This document shows, piece after piece, positions 1-6,723 of a DNA stretch of 6,859 bases. The translations under genes and the position numbers were made by a program. The DNA is from JBBSEZ01 sp038239195. Its GTDB lineage: Bacteria > Planctomycetota > Planctomycetia > Gemmatales > Gemmataceae. The notes below the pieces were generated by a model. That model saw only the letters and a list, made by a program, of their open reading frames with translations, was not told the origin of the DNA and did no database searches. Positions within the stretch are counted from its first letter, which is position 1, and every line of letters starts with the position of its first letter. The stretch lies in contig JBBSEZ010000503.1 in the NCBI GenBank assembly GCA_038239195.1, positions 1-6,859 of the forward strand, read 5' to 3'.

Positions 1-80
1 GGCTGGTTTCCCAGAGGCGTTCTCTGTGTTTTCCACCCAGCTTGCTTACGCCTTTTCGGGCTTCTTGTCTTCTTCCCCAC
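1..80 (-). CDS. Possible 5' end of a further downstream gene (partial)
   Basis: A minus-strand frame opens with GTG at 80 and stays open to the window edge, giving 26 complete codons that start (M/V)GKKTRSPKRRKQAGWKTQ, a very basic N-terminus. AAGGAG lies at 86-91, five bases before the GTG, the best Shine-Dalgarno match in the window. A TTG ten codons further upstream (108-110) is in the same frame. It would be the fifth co-directional gene, 46 bp behind the stop of the large gene. Against it: the codons have much lower GC3 than the neighbours, another frame is also open here, and the piece is too short to judge. It could be mere spacer. Confidence 0.3.
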   Translation of the reverse strand, partial: MGKKTRSPKRRKQAGWKTQRTPLGNQ

Positions 81-126
81 CTGTTCTCCTTGCGGTCCTT
101 GCTCCGACAAACTCGGAATGCGCCCC

Positions 127-3100
127 TCACGACTTCGCCATCAGCGCCCGCATGTCGCGGTGGATGCGCCTTCGCACCAGAAACTCGTCGTCGTCCAGCC
201 AGCGCCGCGCCTGCGTGCCCTGCGTGAAGTCCTCGCTGACCACCGCCAGCACCACCGCCTCCACCACGTCGAGCTGCGACACGCTGAAGTGCGTCGAGGT
301 CGTGTAGGTGTCCTTGATCCCTTTCAGCGCCTTGAACACCTCCTCCAGCCGCTTCTGCGCCACCTCCACCGGCGCCTGCCCCACGGCCCCGGCGTACGAC
401 ACCGCCGTCTGCGTCTGCTCGCGCGCCGCCAGCTCGTTCTGCAACAGCAGCGCCCGCGCCGACTGCAAGACCGGCTCGGCCTGATTGTCGCGGCCGAAGT
501 AGTACCAGCCCGACGCCACCTGGAGCAGCGCCCGCAGCGCCGCCGGCCCATGGGGGTCTTTGTCCTTCGGCTTGAAATCGACCGTCTTGACGTCGCGGCC
601 CTCCAGGACCAGGTCGGCCATCTGCCGCAGCAACTGGTCGATCTCGTCGCGCATGCCCAGCTTGCGCAGGCCGCGGAAGCACTGGGCGGCCAGCGAGTCC
701 AGCGCCGGCAGCGCCTGTGGGCCGCGCTGCGACTGCAGCATCCGCTGGAAGCGCGCCACCAGCGGGTGAACGTGCTCCATCCGGCCGAAGTGGCCGGCCA
801 CGAACAACGCCTTCTCCAGGAAGGTCGCCTGCTCCACCACGGCGGCCAGGTCTTTGGCCTCGGGCAGGGCGTCGTAGCACGGGATCGACTGGTCGAGCAG
901 TTTCCGCGCGAACTCCTCGCCCACGCGCGGGGCCGCCTCCAGGCCCGCCTTGAGGACGCGGGCGCGCTGCTCGTTGCCCTTGGCGCCCTTCGGGACGTCG
1001 GCCAGCAACTTCTCCACCCGGCTCGCCAGTTCGGTGCGGTCGGTCAGGTCGGTCAGTTCCGCCAGGGCCCGCTCGAACTCGCTAATGCGCGCCCCCCAGT
1101 GGCGATAGGGGTTGATGCGCTGGTCGGGCTCGAGGATGCGCGAGTGCTTGCGCAGGCGATCGACGACGTAGCGCAACAGCCTCTCCATCGACTCCAGCAG
1201 TTCCACGTCGCCGGCAGGCAGCGGGCCGGTGTGCGGCTTGCCTTCGAGCGCCTGCACGATGCGGTGCTTGAACGCCGCCAGGAGCCACTGGTGGGCGTCG
1301 TCCTTTTTGCCCAGGGCGGCGCCCGCCCGGTTGAGCAGTTCGCGGGCGGGGTCGCCCTCGCCCAACCGGGCCAGGCCGAAGGCGAAGATCAGATCGACGT
1401 AGGCGGCCGTCTGGGCCGAGGTGTGCCCCTGGTTGCCGCCGTCCTTGATCCACGCCTGGGCCATCCCGGCCAGGTCGATCAGCCACTGGCGCACGGCGCG
1501 GAAGCGCTGGCTCGTCGGCTGGCCGGCGAAGCGCAGGAAGCTCGGCAGGTCCTGCTCGGGGCACAGGCCGTTGTTGTAGAGGCGCTCCAGCAGCCGGTCG
1601 CGAGCCCGCGCCAGCCCCAGCACGTCGCCCTGCGACAGGTGCGCCAGGTGCGACCACGCCAGCCAGACCGCCCGCACCGGCAGCAGCCGCTCGTGCTTCT
1701 CCAAAAAGCGGCTCACCGCGCTGAGCCGCTGGACGAACGCCGCCGGCGGCGGCGACTGCCGCGCCGCCCACACCACGTAGGCCGACAGAGCCCGCAGGTC
1801 GCACGTGCCCGGCTCCTCCTGGCGCAGCAGCTTGTCCAGTTCCTCCACGGTCAGCTCGCGCGACTTGCTCGCCGGCGCGGTCACGCGCGCCACCCAGGAG
1901 CGGTTGGCGCGGGTGCCTTCGGTCTTGGTCGGCACGGCCTCGGCCTCGGCGCAGAACCAGTTCCACGTCCAGGCGTGCAACGGCTCGTCGCGCTCCCACA
2001 GGGCGTTCATCCAGCAGGAGCCCGCGTCGTCGGCGTTACCCAGCGCGGCGTTGAGCCGGGCCATCTCCGGCCAGAGGGCCTGGCGCTCCGGCGCGTCGAG
2101 GCCTCCCTCGAACGCCAGGAAGCGCTCTTCGAGGGCCCGCAATTGCTTCTGGATCTCGGTCGGCTCCGCCTTCGCCGCCGGGGCGAAGTCGTCGAGGACC
2201 GGGGCCACGTCGTCAGCCTCGTCATCGACCACCGTGAACTCGACGTTGGAGGCGTCGCTCGCCCCCGAGTCGCGCCCGCCGCGCTCCGAGCGCGGGCCCT
2301 TGCCCCTCTCGGGCGCGGGGGGCTTCTTCGGCTTGCTCTGCTGCTCCTCCTCGCACACGAAGGGCTCGAAGTCGAACTGGGTCGCCTGAACCCACGCCTG
2401 GAGGGGCACCTTCTCGTGATCGAGCACGTAGTCGATCCAGTCGAACAGCGGCCGGAACGCATCTTCCGGCAGGCCCTGCGGCGAAAAGGTGCCGAGGGCG
2501 CCGGGCTGGAGCCAGGTCACCTGGCTGGTGTCCTCGGCCAGGAGCTTGCGCACCACGTCGCGGCGCAGGGGCGGGTGCAGGCGCGTCCCCACGGGGAGGA
2601 ACAGGTTGGGCAGCTTGAGGTAGTGTTTGTAGGCGTCGGCCTTGAGTACGAGCTCCGGCGCTCCCTGCTTCGACTGCCGGACGCGCAGCACGATCGTCTT
2701 CTTGCCGTCGTGCTCGCCGACGGCGAACGCCAGGCGCTGCAAGATCGCGTCGCCGGAGCTCTGCACGAAGGCGTTGAGCTCGTTGATGGGGTCTTCGCGC
2801 AGCACCCACAGCTCGGCGCCTTCGGGGGCGCCGGCCGGCTTGATCGTCGGCGAGACCTTGAGGTGCGCCTTGAGCTTGGCATCGTTCCAGCCGACGGGCG
2901 AGTCGGGCAGCGGGATCTCCAGCACCTCGTAGATGTCGCGGAACGGCACGTCCGCCAGCGTGGTCCACTGGCGCGGCGGGCCCATCAGCAACATCTTGCC
3001 GTCGGGCACCTTGATGCGGCCGATGAGCGGGTGGTTGTGGCCCAGCTCGATCCAGATGCGCGGGGCGCGTTCGAGGTAGGCGACCGGCGCCAACTCGTTG

Positions 3101-3585
3101 CCCTGCCGGTCGAGGGCGCGCAGCAGCGAGTAGTAGGGCGGGCCGACCACGCGCAGCAGCCCGCGCACGGCGCCGTTGCCGCCCTTGCTCCCGGCCTCCT
3201 CGAGCCAGCGGAAGCCCTGGCGCTCGTTGCCCAGGCGCAGCACTTCCAGCACCAACTTGGCAAGCGCCTCGCCGCTGGGGAGGTCGAACAGGACGGGGGT
3301 CGTGTCGAGGCGCTCGATGGGCCCGCGGTCGCGCTCGAGGGGGAGCATTTCGGGCCAGCACGACACCTCGGTCTTGAGGGTGGCGCCGCTGGAGCGCACG
3401 CTCTGCGCGCCGAGCTTCTTGAGCTCGTTCTGGCTGCCGCGCGGCAGCGAGCCGGCCGTCTCGACCCAGACCTGGTCCTGGTCGTCGAAGCCGGCGGTGG
3501 CAGGGCCCTGGGCCACGGAGAGCGGGACCGCCTCCGTGATGAGGGCCAGGCGAAGCGTCGCGAGGTCGGGGAACTTCAGGATCAT
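127..3585 (-). CDS. Large multidomain protein of unknown function (1152 aa), globular N-half plus helical-repeat C-half
   Basis: I do not recognise a named family. From the ATG at 3585 the protein has 1152 residues. Residues 1-414 look globular, mixed alpha/beta, with features such as RIWIELGHNHPLIGRI and WTTLADVPFRDIYEVLEIPLP; there is no Walker motif, protease motif, signal peptide or membrane helix. Residues about 415-475 form a low-complexity linker that is first Lys/Arg/Pro-rich, then very acidic (VVDDEADDVAPVLDDFAP). Residues about 476-1152 are almost entirely helical and read like a TPR-type solenoid, suiting a scaffold or sensor. No Shine-Dalgarno is seen before the ATG. A TTG at 3678 would add 31 residues, but those cross the palindrome and look non-coding (VSRETASKRAHVNHARD), so the ATG is preferred. 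It is the last complete gene of the cassette, 103 bp behind the second small gene. It may correspond to an anonymous 'X' component of FtsH-type ternary systems (inference from memory). Frame reliability is high, function unknown. Confidence 0.9.
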   Translation of the reverse strand: MILKFPDLATLRLALITEAVPLSVAQGPATAGFDDQDQVWVETAGSLPRGSQNELKKLGAQSVRSSGATLKTEVSCWPEMLPLERDRGPIERLDTTPVLFDLPSGEALAKLVLEVLRLGNERQGFRWLEEAGSKGGNGAVRGLLRVVGPPYYSLLRALDRQGNELAPVAYLERAPRIWIELGHNHPLIGRIKVPDGKMLLMGPPRQWTTLADVPFRDIYEVLEIPLPDSPVGWNDAKLKAHLKVSPTIKPAGAPEGAELWVLREDPINELNAFVQSSGDAILQRLAFAVGEHDGKKTIVLRVRQSKQGAPELVLKADAYKHYLKLPNLFLPVGTRLHPPLRRDVVRKLLAEDTSQVTWLQPGALGTFSPQGLPEDAFRPLFDWIDYVLDHEKVPLQAWVQATQFDFEPFVCEEEQQSKPKKPPAPERGKGPRSERGGRDSGASDASNVEFTVVDDEADDVAPVLDDFAPAAKAEPTEIQKQLRALEERFLAFEGGLDAPERQALWPEMARLNAALGNADDAGSCWMNALWERDEPLHAWTWNWFCAEAEAVPTKTEGTRANRSWVARVTAPASKSRELTVEELDKLLRQEEPGTCDLRALSAYVVWAARQSPPPAAFVQRLSAVSRFLEKHERLLPVRAVWLAWSHLAHLSQGDVLGLARARDRLLERLYNNGLCPEQDLPSFLRFAGQPTSQRFRAVRQWLIDLAGMAQAWIKDGGNQGHTSAQTAAYVDLIFAFGLARLGEGDPARELLNRAGAALGKKDDAHQWLLAAFKHRIVQALEGKPHTGPLPAGDVELLESMERLLRYVVDRLRKHSRILEPDQRINPYRHWGARISEFERALAELTDLTDRTELASRVEKLLADVPKGAKGNEQRARVLKAGLEAAPRVGEEFARKLLDQSIPCYDALPEAKDLAAVVEQATFLEKALFVAGHFGRMEHVHPLVARFQRMLQSQRGPQALPALDSLAAQCFRGLRKLGMRDEIDQLLRQMADLVLEGRDVKTVDFKPKDKDPHGPAALRALLQVASGWYYFGRDNQAEPVLQSARALLLQNELAAREQTQTAVSYAGAVGQAPVEVAQKRLEEVFKALKGIKDTYTTSTHFSVSQLDVVEAVVLAVVSEDFTQGTQARRWLDDDEFLVRRRIHRDMRALMAKS

Positions 3586-3645
3586 GGTGGTAGCTTGGGT
3601 CGGAGCCAGGGGTCGAATGTCCCGAGCATGGTTTACGTGCGCCCT

Positions 3646-3679
3646 CTTGCTTGCCGTTTCGCGCGAAACGACGAGCAAG
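3646..3679. promoter_or_regulatory. Extended palindrome with perfect 16-bp core CGTTTCGCGCGAAACG
   Basis: The core at 3655-3670 is a perfect 16-bp palindrome. Outer arms CTTGCT (3646-3651) and AGCAAG (3674-3679) also pair, separated from the core by a 3-base mismatched bulge on each side. It starts 10 bp after the stop of the second small gene and ends about 60 bp before the start of the large gene. The core matches the ParB-binding parS consensus TGTTTCACGTGAAACA except for the two end bases and two central bases (ACGT to GCGC). It may be a protein-binding site (operator or parS-like) or an RNA hairpin; no U-tract follows on the minus strand, which argues against a rho-independent terminator. 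Confidence 0.55.
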
Positions 3680-3688
3680 CAGAGCGCG

Positions 3689-3961
3689 TTACTTCCCGCC
3701 CTGGGCCTGCGCCTTGCGCTCGCCCTGGGGGCCGGTGCTGACCGGGGAGGCCGGCTCCTTCTGGTCCTCCTCGCGCTCGACGACGATCTTGCCCAGCTCG
3801 CCGGCCTTGACGATGCCGCCCTCGATCAGCTTGTCCACGAGGGCCCGGTGAGACTGTTCGTGCTCGTGCGGCAGCGCGTCCTCGTCGGAGCGCATCGAGA
3901 TGATGATGTTCTTCTTGCCCGTCTCCGGGTCGGGGATCAGGCGAATGGTCAGTTCCGGCAT
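3689..3961 (-). CDS. Small conserved protein with EDALPHEHEQ motif (paralogue 2)
   Basis: Encodes 90 residues, paralogous to the upstream small gene. The layout is the same: strand MPELTIRLI, strand NIIISMRS, the block DEDALPHEHEQ with His32, His34 and His38, a helix SHRALVDKLIEGG, then KIVVERE. It differs by one extra residue (Ser) after HEHEQ and by a roughly 25-residue Lys/Gln/Glu/Pro-rich tail that is probably disordered. GAAAGGGG at 3970-3977 sits 8 bases before the ATG, a good ribosome site that fixes the start. The 39-bp stretch coding for the shared motif (3854-3892) differs from its counterpart (4140-4178) at only three bases, so the copies arose by duplication with strong constraint or gene conversion. 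No transmembrane segment. Function unknown; conservation with the protease neighbour suggests a partner of that enzyme. What remains uncertain is only the role, since two independent paralogues make the reading frame convincing. Confidence 0.86.
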   Translation of the reverse strand: MPELTIRLIPDPETGKKNIIISMRSDEDALPHEHEQSHRALVDKLIEGGIVKAGELGKIVVEREEDQKEPASPVSTGPQGERKAQAQGGK

Positions 3962-4005
3962 GCGATCGGCCCCTTTCGTGATGGTCTCGTCTCTTCTGTT
4001 CCGCC

Positions 4006-4020
4006 GGCCCGCACGGGGCC
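4006..4020. other. Short GC hairpin between the two small genes
   Basis: GGCCC (4006-4010) and GGGCC (4016-4020) can pair around the loop GCACG, extended by one further C-G pair to 4005/4021. It lies in the 73-bp gap between the stop of the first small gene and the ribosome site of the second. It is short and could be chance in such GC-rich DNA; a role in tuning expression between the paralogues is only a possibility. Confidence 0.3.
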
Positions 4021-4034
4021 GCCCTCGCTCACCT

Positions 4035-4247
4035 TCAGCCGAGGGCCACCGCCTTGCCCTTCTCCCGCTCGACCTCCGTCCCACCTGCCTTCGCCTCCGC
4101 CAGCGAGGCGCCGAGCAACCGCTCCACAAGGGCCTTGTGCTGCTCGTGTTCGTGCGGCAGCGCGTCCTCCTCGGAGCGGAGGGACACCGTGACCCGGGGG
4201 GGCCCCAACTCGGGCTCGCGGAACAGGCGGATGGTCAGCGTCGGCAT
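4035..4247 (-). CDS. Small conserved protein with EDALPHEHEQ motif (paralogue 1)
   Basis: Encodes 70 residues with no family I can name. It starts with a probable beta strand (MPTLTIRLF), then a second strand (RVTVSLRS), then the acidic/histidine block EDALPHEHEQ with His32, His34 and His37, then an amphipathic helix (HKALVERLLG), and ends in a charged strand-like VEREKGK. It is clearly a paralogue of the next gene: the two share the MPxLTIRL start, the RS[DE]EDALPHEHEQ core and the VERE end. GGAGGG lies at 4260-4265, about 12 bases before the ATG, rather far for a ribosome site but the only candidate. The paralogue match beginning exactly at this Met supports the start. No signal peptide or membrane segment, so cytoplasmic. 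The position right behind the protease suggests an adaptor, substrate or regulator of it (inference). The clustered His/Glu residues could bind a metal, untested. Confidence 0.83.
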   Translation of the reverse strand: MPTLTIRLFREPELGPPRVTVSLRSEEDALPHEHEQHKALVERLLGASLAEAKAGGTEVEREKGKAVALG

Positions 4248-4270
4248 GCGAGAGTCTTTCCCTCCGGCGT

Positions 4271-4315
4271 CCCCCTCACCCCCGGCCCCCTCTCCCAGAA
4301 CGGGAGAGGGGGAGA
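4271..4315 (-). repeat. GC-block hairpin repeat, copy 1 (inverted orientation)
   Basis: One of three copies of a roughly 45-bp intergenic repeat. The core is a perfect 11-bp stem, CCCCCTCTCCC at 4286-4296 and GGGAGAGGGGG at 4302-4312, with loop AGAAC. It carries the flank CCCCCTCACCCCC on the left, so it is in the opposite orientation to the other two copies. Reverse-complemented it matches copy 3 over 45 bp with two substitutions and one indel. It ends about 23 bp upstream of the start of the first small gene, just before its GGAGGG. Such blocks are common between genes in many GC-rich bacterial genomes. Confidence 0.88.
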
Positions 4316-4357
4316 GTGTAAGTGGACGGTCCGGTCGAACATCGAGTTCCCCTCCGG

Positions 4358-4400
4358 CTCCCCCTCTCCCTCCTTGGGAGAGGGGGTTGGGGGGTGAGGG
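4358..4400 (+). repeat. GC-block hairpin repeat, copy 2
   Basis: The same 11-bp stem, CCCCCTCTCCC at 4360-4370 and GGGAGAGGGGG at 4376-4386, with a different loop, TCCTT. It is followed by TTGGGGGGTGAGGG (4387-4400), the flank shared with copy 3. It lies in direct orientation to copy 3 and between the two near-identical inverted copies. Confidence 0.88.
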
Positions 4401-4408
4401 AGGTCTGG

Positions 4409-4453
4409 CTCCCCCTCTCCCGTTCTGGGAGAGGGGGTTGGGGGGTGAGGGGG
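4409..4453 (+). repeat. GC-block hairpin repeat, copy 3 (abuts protease stop codon)
   Basis: Stem CCCCCTCTCCC at 4411-4421 and GGGAGAGGGGG at 4427-4437 with loop GTTCT, then flank TTGGGGGGTGAGGGGG to 4453. It begins two bases beyond the protease stop codon (4456-4458, TGA on the minus strand), so the protease transcript enters this hairpin at once. It could stabilise the 3' end of the mRNA or attenuate transcription. There is no U-run, so it is not a standard intrinsic terminator. Confidence 0.88.
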
Positions 4454-4455
4454 CC

Positions 4456-6723
4456 TCACGTCGTCTCCACCTTCGCCTTGGCGCGCGGCTTCTTCTCCGC
4501 CGGCTTCTCCTTCTCCACGACGGGGGCCTCCTCCACCACGTCACCGCGCGGCTCCACCTTCTCGTCGGCCTTCTTCTCCTCCAGCCGCTCGGCCGCCTTC
4601 TTGCCCTCGGGCGTCGTGGACAGGGCCGTCTTCAGCGTGCCCGCATCGATCGTCTTCTTCTCGATCAGCAGGTCGCGCAACACCTCCAACACGCCGCGGT
4701 TCTCGCGCAGCACGCGCACCGTCGTCGCGTGCGCCTCGGCGATGAGCTGGCTCACCTGGCGGTCGAGCTCGGTCAGTTGCACCTCCGACAGGTTGGGCAG
4801 GCGCTTGTACTTCTCGGAGTCGAGAAACTGCCGCAGGTTCACCTTGTCGCTGCCCATCCCGCCCATGCCGCAGAACTCGACCAGGTAGTGAGCGAGCTCG
4901 GTGACCTTCACCAGGTCGCTCCCGGCCGCCCCCGTCGAGACGTCGTCGAGCAGAAGGCGCTCGGCCTCGATCCCGCCCATGAGGGTACACAGGTCGGCAA
5001 ACATCTGCCGGTAGGTCTCGCCCAGCCGGCGGCTCTCGTCGTGCTTGTAGCGCACGTAGGCGGGGGCCCACGACATCTCGCTGCGGATGGTGATGCGCTC
5101 GATGGGCCGCGAGTGCTCGACGAAGAGCGACACCACAGCATGCCCCGCCTCGTGCGTGGCCAACAGCTTCTCCTCGCGCGGCGTCAGGTTGAGCTTCTCG
5201 TCGTACTCGGTCAAGGCGCGCTCCACGTCCTCCGGCGTGGTCTCGTCCTTGCGGTTGTCGCGCAGGCGGATGCGGGCCAGCGAGCGGCACATGGCGTTGA
5301 CGTGGTCGCCGCTGAACGACGTGCCCTGGGCGGTCGCGTAGCCGCTGCCGGTGCGGCGCACCGCGTAGTCGAGGGCCGCCTCGGTCATCTTCAGCCCCAT
5401 CTTCTTGTCGTAGATCTTGATGATCTCGCGGCGGGCGTCGTTGTCCGGGTAGGGCACGTGCAGGTGGAACTCGAAGCGCCCCGGGCGGAGCAGGGCCGGG
5501 TCGAGGCTCTCGACGAAGTTGGTGGTGCCGACGATGAAGACCATCTCCTCCTTGTGGAAGCCGTCCATCTCGGTGAGCAACTGATTCACCATCGAGTGCT
5601 CGACCCCGCTGCCGGTGTACGTGCCGCGGGCCGAGGCGAAGCTGTCGATCTCGTCGAAGACGATGATCGCCGGGGCCGACTGGCGGGCCTTGTGGAAGAT
5701 CTGGCGAAGATTTTCCTCGCTCTCGCCAACCCATTTGCTCTTGAGTTCCGGGCCAGACACGACGGTGACGGCGGCGCCGATCTCGGAGGCCATCGCCTTG
5801 GCGAAGAGCGTCTTGCCGGTGCCCGGCGGGCCCCAGAAGATCATGCCCTTGGGGATGAGCTCCTCCATGCCCTTGATCTGCTCCTCGTTGGTCATGCCCT
5901 CCTTGCGCGCGAGCATGTTGAGCACCTCGTTGCGCAGCTGCTCCTTGACCTTGACGTACCCGCCAATGTCCTTGTCGAGGCTGATGGTGGGCACCTCGAG
6001 CGTCCCGCCGAGCGTGGCCTGGCGGAGCTGCCGGTAGGCGGTGGCCGGGTTGGCGGGGTAGTCCTCGCCCTCGAGCGTCGAGAGCAACTTGCGCAGGCGC
6101 ACGGCGTTGATGCCGGAGACGTACTTGTAGAGCGCCCACGGGTTGAACTCGCGGCCGAACTTGCGGCTCTCGCGGCGAACGATGAGGTTGCGCAGGCGCG
6201 TGCGGCCGATGCCGAGCAGGCTGATTCGGTGCGGGAACAGGTTTTCGATGACCTGGGGCAGCGGGAACGAGGGGTCCTTGAGCCCGAGCCAGACGAGCTC
6301 GGGGTTCTCGTAGAGGAGCGGAATGACCTCGCGCGCCTCGGCGGTCAGCCCGCCCTGGCTGGTGGTGAGCAGGTCGAGGTGCGGCAGCACGACGACCCGG
6401 CGCTCGACGGCGCCGCGCACGGCCTCGCGGAGCTGCGTAATCATGGTGCCGATCATGCCCATCGGCATGGCGCCCGCCTGGTCCTCCGCGCGCGGCCGGC
6501 CATCGAGATAGAGGCAGCGCATCGGCGGGTTGATGGCGCGCAGCCGATTGCGGACGTTGAGGTAGAGGTAGGGCCCAAGGTCCTTGTCGCACTCGATCAG
6601 CGTGGGCAGGCCGCGCTGGAGCTTGGAGGCCACCTCGGCGAGCTCGCAGGCGTAGGCGGCCTCGACGGCCTGTTCGGCGGTCAGTTCCTGGGGCAGGTCG
6701 TTTTCGGGAATCAGCACGGACAT
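4456..6723 (-). CDS. Soluble FtsH-like AAA+ zinc metalloprotease with degenerate N-terminal AAA domain
   Basis: Probable ATP-dependent protease, 755 residues from the chosen ATG. Residues about 45-220 look like a dead AAA domain: VVVLPHLDLL (110-119) sits where Walker B would be, and GLKDPSFPLPQVIENLF mirrors the sensor-1/SRH segment, but no GxxxxGK is present. The active AAA module follows: DIGGYVKVKEQLR linker (about 252-264), Walker A GPPGTGKT (298-305), pore-loop-like KWVGESE (about 330-336), Walker B IIVFDEID (353-360), sensor-1 GTTN (399-402) and arginine fingers in LLRPGRF (R413, R416). The M41 peptidase part has HEAGH (524-528) and a likely third zinc ligand D603 in STGAAGSD. The tail from about 706 is Lys/Glu-rich. 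Unlike classical FtsH there is no membrane segment, so a cytoplasmic enzyme is inferred. The ATG at 6723 was chosen because the 24 codons back to the ATG at 6795 have clearly lower GC3. It leads the cassette. Family assignment is firm; substrate and role are unknown. Confidence 0.93.
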   Translation of the reverse strand: MSVLIPENDLPQELTAEQAVEAAYACELAEVASKLQRGLPTLIECDKDLGPYLYLNVRNRLRAINPPMRCLYLDGRPRAEDQAGAMPMGMIGTMITQLREAVRGAVERRVVVLPHLDLLTTSQGGLTAEAREVIPLLYENPELVWLGLKDPSFPLPQVIENLFPHRISLLGIGRTRLRNLIVRRESRKFGREFNPWALYKYVSGINAVRLRKLLSTLEGEDYPANPATAYRQLRQATLGGTLEVPTISLDKDIGGYVKVKEQLRNEVLNMLARKEGMTNEEQIKGMEELIPKGMIFWGPPGTGKTLFAKAMASEIGAAVTVVSGPELKSKWVGESEENLRQIFHKARQSAPAIIVFDEIDSFASARGTYTGSGVEHSMVNQLLTEMDGFHKEEMVFIVGTTNFVESLDPALLRPGRFEFHLHVPYPDNDARREIIKIYDKKMGLKMTEAALDYAVRRTGSGYATAQGTSFSGDHVNAMCRSLARIRLRDNRKDETTPEDVERALTEYDEKLNLTPREEKLLATHEAGHAVVSLFVEHSRPIERITIRSEMSWAPAYVRYKHDESRRLGETYRQMFADLCTLMGGIEAERLLLDDVSTGAAGSDLVKVTELAHYLVEFCGMGGMGSDKVNLRQFLDSEKYKRLPNLSEVQLTELDRQVSQLIAEAHATTVRVLRENRGVLEVLRDLLIEKKTIDAGTLKTALSTTPEGKKAAERLEEKKADEKVEPRGDVVEEAPVVEKEKPAEKKPRAKAKVETT

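Noticed and set aside
2222..3361. Minus-strand 379-codon open frame inside the large gene
   Set aside because: Out-of-frame shadow rich in Arg, Pro and Ala with no motif.
3586..3678. 31-codon upstream extension of the large gene from a TTG
   Set aside because: It would read through the palindrome, lacks a ribosome site and has a non-coding look; the ATG at 3585 followed by MILKFPDLATLRLAL is a more natural start.
3646..3679. Rho-independent terminator after the second small gene
   Set aside because: The stem is strong but the minus-strand sequence after it is AGGGCGCACG, with no U-run.
118..3741. Plus-strand open frame of 1207 codons, longer than the real gene opposite it
   Set aside because: It is the antisense shadow of the minus-strand gene in high-GC DNA: its product is dominated by Arg, Leu, His, Gln and Ala, has no domain-like texture, and the minus frame gives a balanced, folded-looking protein.
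4271..4453. CRISPR-like array from the three repeats
   Set aside because: Copies are in mixed orientation, spacing is irregular (about 42 and 8 bp) and units are self-palindromic; it fits a REP/MITE-type intergenic repeat.
4541..6592. Minus-strand 683-codon open frame overlapping the protease
   Set aside because: Shifted-frame shadow of the protease gene; composition is Arg/Pro/Gly/Ala-rich, while the other frame carries Walker A, Walker B and HEAGH.
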